Shown here piece after piece: positions 8,911 to 17,051 of a DNA stretch of 64,000 nucleotides. The position numbers were made by a program, and so were the translations under genes. The notes under the pieces are model-generated. The model ran no database searches and was not told the DNA's origin. It worked only from the letters and a program-made list of their open reading frames with translations. The stretch lies in the NCBI RefSeq assembly GCF_010093045.1, contig NZ_CP048115.1, positions 2,914,001 through 2,978,000 on the forward strand, read 5' to 3'. The number at the start of each line of letters is the position of its first letter. Within the stretch, counting starts at the first letter, position 1. Origin of the DNA: Mucilaginibacter sp. 14171R-50. Its GTDB lineage: Bacteria; Bacteroidota; Bacteroidia; Sphingobacteriales; Sphingobacteriaceae.

Positions 8911-8954
8911 AAAGCAAAAGCCCTTTGATTGATCAATCAAAGGGCTTTTGCTTT
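8911..8954. terminator. perfect 22-bp inverted repeat, bidirectional terminator
   Basis: The two 22-base arms (8911-8932 and 8933-8954) are exactly complementary with no spacer. The core is an AAGCCC stem with T-rich flanks on both strands. Such long palindromes serve as bidirectional terminators. It separates the decayed patch from the SusD gene, whose minus-strand end lies about 115 bases away. Confidence 0.75.
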
Positions 8955-9070
8955 TTTTTATGCTAATAGCGGAGATTTAAAGATATGAATCATTTAGTTC
9001 AACAGCAAATCACTTAACCTTCGCTATTTCTTGTTACCCGGATATATACGATTTTAAGTTTTGCCATCGA

Positions 9071-10615
9071 TCAATAGCCGGGATTTTGAGTCAGTTTGTT
9101 ATTGATCTGCAATTCCCTGAAAGGAATAGCGTAAATCAGCCGGTCTTGTGTAATATTAAATGTACCTGGGAGCAACCAACCGTTCATGACTTTAAGGCGC
9201 TGGCCTTTTGCTGTTAACGCATCTATGGCCATGCCGTTCCGGATGAGGTCGGTCCACCTATGATTTTCAAATGCCAGTTCGTGCCGCATTTCATCTGCAA
9301 CATTGTTTTTGGTGGCAACAGCCAAAGCAGGCAGGCCAGCCCTTATCCTTACCTGGTTCAGGTAGGGAAGTGCCTCGCCTGCCTTGCCTTCGGCAACCAG
9401 GCATTCCGCCAGCAAGAGTAACGCTCCGGAGTATCGGTATACCGGAAAGTTATCGTCAGTATTCCATTCAACCTGATAGGGTGGGTGGAGATATTTTTTA
9501 ACGAAATAGAAGTAAGGTACACCAGTTGTTGGTGTATAACCAACCGGACTTTTTACTGCAGTAGGTGTCAGGATTTCGCTTGCAAGCGTACCTTCTACAA
9601 CGCCTATTGATGCAGGCAACCGCTTGTCCCCGTTTTCATAAGAGTCAACCAGTTCCTGGGTGGGGACGTTCCAGCCACCGCTATGAAGACCGCCGCCGCC
9701 ATTGCTCACATCGATCCCGATCAGCATCTGTGCGCTACTGCTCTTTGGGATAAATCGCCAGGAGAAATCGCTTTGCTGCCCGTCATTTCCCATTTTATAT
9801 TGCACCTCGAAAATCGACTCCTGGCTATTTTTATTGCCCGGGTTAAAAACACTGGCATAATCAGGCAACAGGGAGTAGTTCATTTTTGTAATATCAATAA
9901 GGGCCGCCTCTGCTTTTTGATACTCACGTGTAGGCTCTGCCATATAGGCGTAAGCCAGCAGCATTTTTGCCGCCCCCTGTGTTGCGCGCCCGGTTTGAGG
10001 AAATGTTTTGGCTATAGGCAAATTAGGCACAGCGGCAGTCAGGTCTGTGATGATCTGTTTATATACCTCATCGGTGGTGTTTCGCGGCAGGAAAGCGCCA
10101 TCAACATCTGTTACCTGTTCCAGTTGCAGGGGAACGCCACCATAATGGGTCACAAGGTCATAGTAATAGAATGCGCGTAAAAACAGCGCTTCCCCGGAAA
10201 TCTGGTTTTTATCTGCTTCCGACAAAGAAGATTTTTCCAGTTGGGTAAGAATGGTGTTAACAGCAGCTATGCCGGAGTAAGCGTTCCCATAACGGTTTCC
10301 AGGCGAGTTAAGTTCCTGGCTTGTGGTACTGTTATCAATAAAAGTGGCAAAGGCCTCCGTACTGGCTCCTGTACCCCTGTCGGCAGAATAAAAGGTAAAA
10401 AAGGTATTATCGGAGCGCATCTCATCCATATAGATACCCATGGTTGCTACCCCTCTTAAATAGGTATATGCTCCGGTAAGTGCCTGGTTGAACTGCGCAG
10501 CATCTTTGTAGAAGGAGCCCGAGCTTAACTGCGTTTGCGGCACGAGATTAAGGGTATCCTTCTTGCAGGATGCCATTGCCAGTATCAATAGTGTAGTATA
10601 TATCGTCTTTTTCAT
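9071..10615 (-). CDS. SusD/RagB-family outer-membrane glycan-binding lipoprotein
   Basis: A 514-residue lipoprotein. I start it at the ATG at 10615 because it gives a clean lipoprotein signal, MKKTIYTTLLILAMASCKK, with C17 as the likely lipidated cysteine; the upstream extension is polar and implausible. The N-terminal TPR-like helices include FYKDAAQFNQALTGAYTYLRG. The C-terminus has the usual family pattern with NQVRIRAGLPAL, RHELAFENHRWTDLIRNG and a final aromatic residue. It lies 23 bases after the SusC gene and should form with it a lidded outer-membrane importer. The glycan is unknown; neighbouring enzymes suggest a plant-type or pentose-rich substrate. Confidence 0.95.
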   Translation of the reverse strand: MKKTIYTTLLILAMASCKKDTLNLVPQTQLSSGSFYKDAAQFNQALTGAYTYLRGVATMGIYMDEMRSDNTFFTFYSADRGTGASTEAFATFIDNSTTSQELNSPGNRYGNAYSGIAAVNTILTQLEKSSLSEADKNQISGEALFLRAFYYYDLVTHYGGVPLQLEQVTDVDGAFLPRNTTDEVYKQIITDLTAAVPNLPIAKTFPQTGRATQGAAKMLLAYAYMAEPTREYQKAEAALIDITKMNYSLLPDYASVFNPGNKNSQESIFEVQYKMGNDGQQSDFSWRFIPKSSSAQMLIGIDVSNGGGGLHSGGWNVPTQELVDSYENGDKRLPASIGVVEGTLASEILTPTAVKSPVGYTPTTGVPYFYFVKKYLHPPYQVEWNTDDNFPVYRYSGALLLLAECLVAEGKAGEALPYLNQVRIRAGLPALAVATKNNVADEMRHELAFENHRWTDLIRNGMAIDALTAKGQRLKVMNGWLLPGTFNITQDRLIYAIPFRELQINNKLTQNPGY

Positions 10616-10638
10616 TATCTGATTGTTTAAATTCGTTA

Positions 10639-13600
10639 TTAAAATCCGGCGTTGAAACCTACCGAAACCGTACGCGGCACAGGATAACTGGTCCAATCCC
10701 TTCCCTGGTTAAGGCCATTCAATCCGGCGTAACCGGCTTCGGGGTTTATACCGGGGTATTTTGTGAATATGAATGCATTTTGAGCACTGAGATAGGCCCG
10801 GAAGCTTTTGAAATATTTATTGGCTTTTACCGGAATGGTGTAGCCAAAGGTGATGTTCTTAATAGCAAGGAAAGTGCCGCTGAAAACCTGCCTGCTCGTA
10901 AAGTTCCGGAAGTCTGCGGTGGTGCCTGTCCGGGTTCTGGGATAAATGCCGTCCCCGGGGTTCTCCTCTGACCGCCAACGGCCGGATACACCTTTCAATA
11001 CGTTGAAAACGCCGTCGAGATTTTCAGTCGACTGGATGGCATCGTCTGCGATATCGTTGCCTACCGTACCGGCAGCCGTAATGCTCAGGTCAAAGGCTTT
11101 ATAATTGAATGTATTTGTTAATCCGTAGATAAATTTAGGGTTCGGGTTACCTATCCAGGTCCGGTCATAGCTGTCTATTTTCCCGTCCGGCGCGCCGTCT
11201 GGTCCGCTCACGTCTTTGAAACGGGCGGTTCCTACCATTGATGTGGCACCGTGTGGCTGCGTGTCGAATTCCTGCTGCGTCATATAAACACCGGTATTGA
11301 TGTAGCCGTAGAACATACCGATAGGTTGGCCGACCGCCGTCCGGTTATCGTCCCAATATTCATTATAACCACCGATTGGTGCATCGTTGGTTCCAAGTTT
11401 TTTTACAATGTTCCTGTCAAATGAGATATTGAAGTTCGTGCTCCATTTGAAGGCGCCGGTTAAATTTCTTGATGAGATGGTCAACTCATGGCCCCAAAAG
11501 TCAAAGCGACCGATATTAGAAGTAATGGAATTATAGCCGGACTGTACGGGGATATCGATTGCGTAAAGCAATCCATCCGTTTTTTTCCAGTAATAGTCAT
11601 AAGTGAACGACAAGCGGCTGTTGAACATGGACAGGTCCAGGCCGATATCATAGCTGGTGCTGGTTTCCCATGTCAGATTATTATTACCGATACCGCTTAG
11701 CAATTTACCGGGCGTTACGGCATTCCCGAAAACATAATTGCCGGTATTTATTGACGCCAGGTAAGTATAGTTACCTATATTATTATTGCCTACCTTGCCA
11801 TAGCTTGCGCGTAGTTTTAAGAAGTTGATGGGTTTAACATCTTTCAAAAATTCTTCATCAGACACTACCCAGCCGGCCGAAACAGACGGGAAATTACCAT
11901 ACTTGTTGTTGGTCCCGAACCGCGATGAACCATCTCTGCTAAACGCTGCCTCAAACAGATATTTTTCGTTGTAGTTGTAATTCAGGCGTCCAACAAAACG
12001 CAGCAGCGACCATTGACCCGCGCCTACATCGCCCAATCGTGTGGTCGCGGCCGAGACCCAGGAAATGTTATCATCCGGAAACTGGCTACCATTGATCACG
12101 CTGTTCTCCGATGAGAATTTTTGAATCGTATAACCAGCAAGTGCTTCAAGGTTATGTTTGCCGAAGGACCGCTTATAATTGATCGTATTTTCGTTAAGCC
12201 ATGACACAAAATTACTTGTGGAATAACTGCCGGATGCGGGTCTTGGTGGGGCCGCGCCCAGGCCGCCCTGGGCAGTAGATGGTGTAAACTGCCGGTTCTT
12301 AGTGTTGTCGGTATTTACGTTAAAGGTAGATTTTAGTTTTAGGCCAGCCAGCGGAGAAACTTCTACAAAACCATTGGCCAACACCCGTGCCGCAGCGGTT
12401 TTGTTTATTCTCTGGGTGACTACCAGGTAATAGTTTGGATTGGGGAACATACCGGGTTGGTTAAATGAGATCGGGTAGGTTCCGTCCGGGTTTTTGTAAT
12501 TCAGCGTCGGGTCCATCAGGTAAGCGTTCGCGATAATGTTTCGGCCGTTATCGAGGCCCGGAACAACCTGGTTATTACCATAAGACAGTTCTACGTTGGC
12601 ACCAAGGGTGAATTTGTCAGACGGTGTATAGGTATTGTTCGACCGCACCGTGTACCGCTCATCAGCAGAATTTAATACTACACCTTCCTGCCGGCTGTAA
12701 CTTGCGTTAACTACGGCTTTATACTCCTTTGTGCCGTTGGCGAAGTTAACGTTATAAGTTTGTGTAGGCGCGTTGCGCAATAATACACCGTACCAGTCGG
12801 TTCCATTTTGTCCCGCATACTGGGCCGGATTTGCATAAACCTCGGGAACACCGCCGGTGTAACCTTCATACCTGGCAGCGTCTTCGTAATACTCTTTTTT
12901 ATACTGCGCAAATTCTTGCGCATTCATCAAATCCGGCCGGCCGCGCTGGGGGACGGCCTGGATACCATAGTAACCGCTAAAAGTGAGGCTCTTTTGGCCG
13001 ACCTTTGCCTGCTTGGTGGTTACCAGGATAACGCCGTTGGCGGCTCTTGAACCATAAAGTGCCGAGGCGGATGCATCCTTCAAAACAGAGATATTCTCTA
13101 TCTCTTCCGGGCTCAGCGTCTGCAGGCCGCTTTGTGAAGGGAACCCGTCAATAACAATTAGCGGGTTATTCCCCGCGTTAATTGAAGCAGAGCCGCGAAT
13201 CCGGAAGCTCATTTCCGCGCCAGGCGTACCGGAGTTGTTATTGATCTGTACCCCGGCTAATTTACCTTGCAGCCGCTGTCCGATATTGGGTACCGGCATA
13301 TCTTTCAGCTCGGACGCTTTAACCTGTCCGATAGAACCGGTCACTTCGCGCTTGCTTTGCGTTCCGTAGCTTACAACAACTACTTCTTTAATGCTTTGCG
13401 ATGAGATTGCTAAACGGATATCCAGCGAGGTATTATCCCTGACCACACGCTCGTTTGGCTTATAACCGATAAAGGAAAATACCAGGGTGCTGCCATTGGC
13501 TGCAGAAATGGTAAATCTGCCGTTGGCATCCGTCTGGGTACCATTTGTGGTCCCTTTCACTACCACGGATACTCCGGCCATCGTCGAAGAATCGGTGGAG

Positions 13601-13722
13601 TCTCGTACGACCCCGCGGATCTCGGTCTGTGCGTAGAGGTCATGGGGCATAAAAGCGGTCAGCGCTACTAAAAGACACAGGCCGCATCTCCAGATTTTTA
13701 ATAGTAAAGGTTTTCGTTTCAT
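10639..13722 (-). CDS. SusC/RagA-family TonB-linked outer-membrane transporter
   Basis: A 1027-residue TonB-dependent importer. I start it at the ATG at 13722, which places MKRKPLLLKIWRCGLCLLVA and an Ala-Gln signal cleavage at the front; the upstream methionines lie in a polar extension. A carboxypeptidase-like domain follows (RGVVRDSTDSSTMAGVSVVV), then the SusC signature and plug (VVVVSYGTQSKREVTGS, IRIRGSASINAGNNPLIVIDG-like) and a long beta barrel ending in VSVGFNAGF, with the terminal aromatic needed for barrel insertion. The partner SusD follows at 23 bases. It energises uptake of a glycan captured by SusD, using the Ton system. Confidence 0.95.
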   Translation of the reverse strand: MKRKPLLLKIWRCGLCLLVALTAFMPHDLYAQTEIRGVVRDSTDSSTMAGVSVVVKGTTNGTQTDANGRFTISAANGSTLVFSFIGYKPNERVVRDNTSLDIRLAISSQSIKEVVVVSYGTQSKREVTGSIGQVKASELKDMPVPNIGQRLQGKLAGVQINNNSGTPGAEMSFRIRGSASINAGNNPLIVIDGFPSQSGLQTLSPEEIENISVLKDASASALYGSRAANGVILVTTKQAKVGQKSLTFSGYYGIQAVPQRGRPDLMNAQEFAQYKKEYYEDAARYEGYTGGVPEVYANPAQYAGQNGTDWYGVLLRNAPTQTYNVNFANGTKEYKAVVNASYSRQEGVVLNSADERYTVRSNNTYTPSDKFTLGANVELSYGNNQVVPGLDNGRNIIANAYLMDPTLNYKNPDGTYPISFNQPGMFPNPNYYLVVTQRINKTAAARVLANGFVEVSPLAGLKLKSTFNVNTDNTKNRQFTPSTAQGGLGAAPPRPASGSYSTSNFVSWLNENTINYKRSFGKHNLEALAGYTIQKFSSENSVINGSQFPDDNISWVSAATTRLGDVGAGQWSLLRFVGRLNYNYNEKYLFEAAFSRDGSSRFGTNNKYGNFPSVSAGWVVSDEEFLKDVKPINFLKLRASYGKVGNNNIGNYTYLASINTGNYVFGNAVTPGKLLSGIGNNNLTWETSTSYDIGLDLSMFNSRLSFTYDYYWKKTDGLLYAIDIPVQSGYNSITSNIGRFDFWGHELTISSRNLTGAFKWSTNFNISFDRNIVKKLGTNDAPIGGYNEYWDDNRTAVGQPIGMFYGYINTGVYMTQQEFDTQPHGATSMVGTARFKDVSGPDGAPDGKIDSYDRTWIGNPNPKFIYGLTNTFNYKAFDLSITAAGTVGNDIADDAIQSTENLDGVFNVLKGVSGRWRSEENPGDGIYPRTRTGTTADFRNFTSRQVFSGTFLAIKNITFGYTIPVKANKYFKSFRAYLSAQNAFIFTKYPGINPEAGYAGLNGLNQGRDWTSYPVPRTVSVGFNAGF

Positions 13723-14198
13723 AATAAAAGGGTTAATTGGTTTTAAAGGGGAAGTCTGACTTTTATCAGTACTCATCACTAAACTGCCGCCGCAGTGGCG
13801 TCTTCATAGCGGCGGGCGGGGTGCATTAGCTTTTCAGCCGGTTTCCAAATGCGAAAGCGCATGCTTGGCTGCTTCCACGCCGCTACAAAGAGCGTCATTG
13901 CTGAAGGCATTACACAGCATATTTGAGTATCCTGCAAAAGGTTTCATCTTGCTGTTGGGTTATGTATTTGACAAACTATCGAGCCCATCGGGCTTCGGGT
14001 TATAATGGTTAAATCAAAGTTATCCTGTGAGGTACTACTATGGAATGCCCGATTTGGACAATTATTTGCGCTTTTTGATAAATTTCACCAAAGGGGGTAG
14101 CAACATCACTAAACAACGGGATGCTCCGCCTTTCGGGATTTTGCAGCCGGAACGAATAGTTAAAGACAGCGAAGAAATAATATGGACGGAAGCCCGAT
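13723..14198. other. intergenic region between AraC gene and susC
   Basis: No gene is supported. On the minus strand TAACTTTG (14022-14015) fits the TAnnTTTG -7 box, but no TTTG is found at -33, so a susC promoter here is only possible. A small AGCCC/GGGCT inverted repeat near 13981-13995 could be part of the leader. Confidence 0.35.
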
Positions 14199-15086
14199 CT
14201 ATCGTTTCAGTTCGATAGTGTTTCGGTAATGAAGCGGGGAGATGCCAATTTTTTTCTTAAACAGTTTTGAAAAGTAAAATACAGATTCAAATCCGGTTTG
14301 ATCTGCTATCTCGGATACGTTAAGAATTGTGGTGGTTAGCAAATTTTTTGCGCGCTCCAGGCGTAAATTGAGATGATACTGATTGGGTGATTGACCTGTT
14401 ATCCGCTTGAAAGCCTTTCTGAACATGGAATAACCCATGGGCAATTGTGCGGCAACAGCTGCCATATCAAGCGGGCCATCCAGGTCCTCCTGCATAAAAA
14501 ATTTAGCTTTGGAAATTAACTTAGCGACCGGATCATCAGTAGCCGCGTCATGCAATAACGTCGAGTGTACAAGCCCTAATATCTGCATCGTTGTACCGGC
14601 TATATGTTGAGGGTAACCTATCAATGAAGCCTGTATGCACTCGATCATTGTTCGGAAAAGAATGAGCAAATCTTTGTTTAGCCCCAAATGGACAAAGGGT
14701 GATTGAGCGTTTGAGAAATTGCTTTCAATTAATTGTTTGGCAAAAAAACCATTAAAGCCCACCCAGTATTCCTCCCAGCCCTCATTAAGGTCGGGTTTAT
14801 ATCTGTGTAATACACCGGGGTGTAAAAAGAAACAGGTCCCTTCGCTTATTTTAGTTGGTTCGATAAGCGATGAACCATAAATACCTTTCCCCTTTGAAAT
14901 AAAAACGAGATAATAATCGTTCAGTATCCGCCCTCTGTTCCAGGTCAGATGATGGCTTTCAGGATGTTCCTGGTTCGGGTAATTATCAAAGGGTTCCACC
15001 TTTGAGTAACCTGCAGCAGTAACATAAATTCCCCACCTCTCTTCAACCGGAGTTATGTTAAGATATTTAAAAAAGTTCTTCTTCAA
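14199..15086 (-). CDS. AraC-family transcriptional regulator
   Basis: A 295-residue regulator. The N-terminal cupin-like sensing domain includes LTWNRGRILNDYYLVFISKG and CFFLHPGVLHRYKPDLNEGWEEYW. The C-terminal double helix-turn-helix has MGYSMFRKAFKRITGQSPNQ and the second AraC helix VSEIADQTGFESVFYFSKLFK ending in GISPLHYR. It lies upstream of susC on the same strand and is likely the sugar-responsive activator for the locus. It is closely similar along its whole length to the second AraC gene at 21460, so the two are paralogs and probably sense related ligands. Confidence 0.93.
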   Translation of the reverse strand: MKKNFFKYLNITPVEERWGIYVTAAGYSKVEPFDNYPNQEHPESHHLTWNRGRILNDYYLVFISKGKGIYGSSLIEPTKISEGTCFFLHPGVLHRYKPDLNEGWEEYWVGFNGFFAKQLIESNFSNAQSPFVHLGLNKDLLILFRTMIECIQASLIGYPQHIAGTTMQILGLVHSTLLHDAATDDPVAKLISKAKFFMQEDLDGPLDMAAVAAQLPMGYSMFRKAFKRITGQSPNQYHLNLRLERAKNLLTTTILNVSEIADQTGFESVFYFSKLFKKKIGISPLHYRNTIELKR

Positions 15087-15394
15087 TATATGATGTGTAA
15101 ATTTTACGATACCGCTTTAACAGGATAAATGCAATTCCCTCATCTGCTCCTGAGGAAAAAAATATTATCTAAAATAACCATCCAATCCATAGCTGGTATT
15201 TCCACCTTTAACTTTTTTTTACCTTTTTTGATATTTCCGGCAAAAACTACGCTATATAAGTTGGCGCTGATGATAGCGGCGTAAACAAATGCAGGTTTAT
15301 ATCAAAAGATACAAAAGATTGCTGTTTTTTGAAAAAGGAGCACTAACACTCAATGGCTATGTTTGCCATAACTGTCAAAAAACCTTTCAAAGTT
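15087..15394. other. divergent intergenic region between AraC and dioxygenase genes
   Basis: No gene is visible in this AT-rich region of about 300 bases. It probably holds the promoters of the AraC gene (minus) and of the dioxygenase operon (plus). A 14-codon in-frame extension of the dioxygenase begins here at 15353, but the better start is at 15395. Confidence 0.4.
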
Positions 15395-16213
15395 ATGAAT
15401 ACCTCAGTTAGCCAGTCACAGATTGATTATTACCAGGAAAACGGATTTGTTGTTATTGAAGATTTTCTTTCACCGGATGAGCTCAGTTACTGGAGAGAGA
15501 CCGTCATGAACGCTATTGCTAACCGGGCGGGCCAAAAAATACCCGGCAAAGCCGGCAAAGTGGGTGAAGATGACGGGATCAATAACGATGCTGACTATTT
15601 TAGTAAGGTTTTTGATCAGCTGATCAACCTTTGGCAAACCGACGAAAAGGTAAAAGAATTGATGTGTGACCCGCGGCTTGGAGAAATGGCAGCGAAACTG
15701 GCCGGTGTAGATGGTATAAAAATATGGCATGATCAGGCTTTGTTTAAGAAACCCTGGGCAAATCCGACGTCATGGCATTTGGACACGCCATTCTGGTCTT
15801 TCTCAGACAGAAAAGCTTTATCTATCTGGATCGCCCTTGACGACGCCACACTCGAAAATGGCTGCTTATTTTTTATCCCCGGATCTCATAAAAAAACCCG
15901 TTTTGAAAATCCGGGTATTGGCAAAAACATGGATTCTATTTTTGAGTATTACCCGGGTATTAAGCAAATGCCATCGGTGGCTGCCCCTATGAAAGCCGGG
16001 AGCTGCTCGTTTCACAACGGGTTAACCATACATGGCGCCAATGCGAATATGACCTCCAAGTCTCGCCGTGCGATGACCTGTGCTTACATGCCGGAGGGTA
16101 ATACTTATAACGGTATACAAAATATCCTGACCGATGAGCAGGTAAGTAAGCTTAACGTCGGCGACTTGCTCAATGATGAGCGCCAGAACCCGCTGATCTA
16201 CATAAAAAAATAA
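15395..16213 (+). CDS. phytanoyl-CoA dioxygenase (PhyH)-family Fe(II)/2-oxoglutarate oxygenase
   Basis: A 272-residue non-heme iron oxygenase. The Fe(II) facial triad is visible as the H and D of TSWHLDTPFWSF and the distal H of NGLTIHGANANMTSKSRRAM, whose arginine would bind 2-oxoglutarate. FFIPGSHKKTRF and the N-terminal QENGFVVIEDFL are typical of the family. I choose the ATG at 15395, where similarity to relatives begins. It sits 7 bases before the TIM-barrel gene, so the two are probably cotranscribed. In carbohydrate loci such enzymes may hydroxylate or demethylate a sugar or aglycone; the substrate here is unknown. Confidence 0.88.
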   Translation: MNTSVSQSQIDYYQENGFVVIEDFLSPDELSYWRETVMNAIANRAGQKIPGKAGKVGEDDGINNDADYFSKVFDQLINLWQTDEKVKELMCDPRLGEMAAKLAGVDGIKIWHDQALFKKPWANPTSWHLDTPFWSFSDRKALSIWIALDDATLENGCLFFIPGSHKKTRFENPGIGKNMDSIFEYYPGIKQMPSVAAPMKAGSCSFHNGLTIHGANANMTSKSRRAMTCAYMPEGNTYNGIQNILTDEQVSKLNVGDLLNDERQNPLIYIKK

Positions 16214-16220
16214 TTTTCGG

Positions 16221-17051
16221 GTGGAACTTAAAATATTATGTCCGCTTTGGGGGCACGGGCACTTGCCGATCTTCTCATTTCTCGAGAAGGTCAGATCTGC
16301 CGGTTTCGACGGATTTGATACCTGGATACCCGAGGATAAAGTGGAACGGCAAATCCTGTATGACTATCTTCAGCAATTTGAAATGCCGCTGGTTGCCCAT
16401 CAGTACCAGGCGCACGGCGCAACCTTCCGCCAATTCAAAGCGTCGTTTATAAAGCGCCTAACAGAATGTGCGGTGGCGCAACCGGTGCTTATCAATTCGC
16501 ACACAGGGCGCGACTGGTTTACCGTGCAGGAAAATATTGAGCTGATCGACATCGCACACGATTTCTCTATTAAGACCGGTATCCCTGTGGTACACGAAAC
16601 GCACCGGGGGCGTTTGGGGTATGCTCCCCAGTCTGCCGCAGAAATGTTTCAGCTTTGCGAACAATACCTTTTAACGGCAGATTTTTCGCATTGGACCTGC
16701 GTTACAGAAAGCATGTTGGAGAACTTTGAACACATTATGGATGAGGCTATTAAACGCACACGGCATGTACACGCGAGAATAGGTCATGAAAACGGCCCCC
16801 AGGTGCCCGACCCAAGGGCTTCAGAATGGAGCTATGCTTCTAAAAAGTTTCTTACCTGGTGGGAACGTATTGTGCTGGAGAACAAACGCGCGGGGCGCCT
16901 GGTCCTTACCTTTACAACCGAGTTCGGTCCGCCGCCCTATATGCCCACACTGCCATTCAGTAATGCTCCTGTCGCTGATCCGTTCGAGATTAACTGCTTT
17001 ATGAAAGATGTACTAAAAAGCCGTTATACTGATCTTGCGGGCGCTCGCTGA
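16221..17051 (+). CDS. xylose-isomerase-like TIM-barrel sugar isomerase/epimerase family protein
   Basis: A 276-residue TIM-barrel protein starting with GTG. The N-terminus has FLEKVRSAGFDGFDTWIPED. Likely metal ligands are the E of PVVHETHRGR, the D/H of LTADFSHWTCV, the H of HARIGHENG and the E of TTEFGPPPYMP, the usual E-D-H-E order. It follows the PhyH gene by 7 bases. Its last 39 bases overlap the end of the convergent glycosidase gene. It may isomerise or epimerise the sugar released by the locus; the exact reaction cannot be read from sequence. Confidence 0.85.
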   Translation: MELKILCPLWGHGHLPIFSFLEKVRSAGFDGFDTWIPEDKVERQILYDYLQQFEMPLVAHQYQAHGATFRQFKASFIKRLTECAVAQPVLINSHTGRDWFTVQENIELIDIAHDFSIKTGIPVVHETHRGRLGYAPQSAAEMFQLCEQYLLTADFSHWTCVTESMLENFEHIMDEAIKRTRHVHARIGHENGPQVPDPRASEWSYASKKFLTWWERIVLENKRAGRLVLTFTTEFGPPPYMPTLPFSNAPVADPFEINCFMKDVLKSRYTDLAGAR

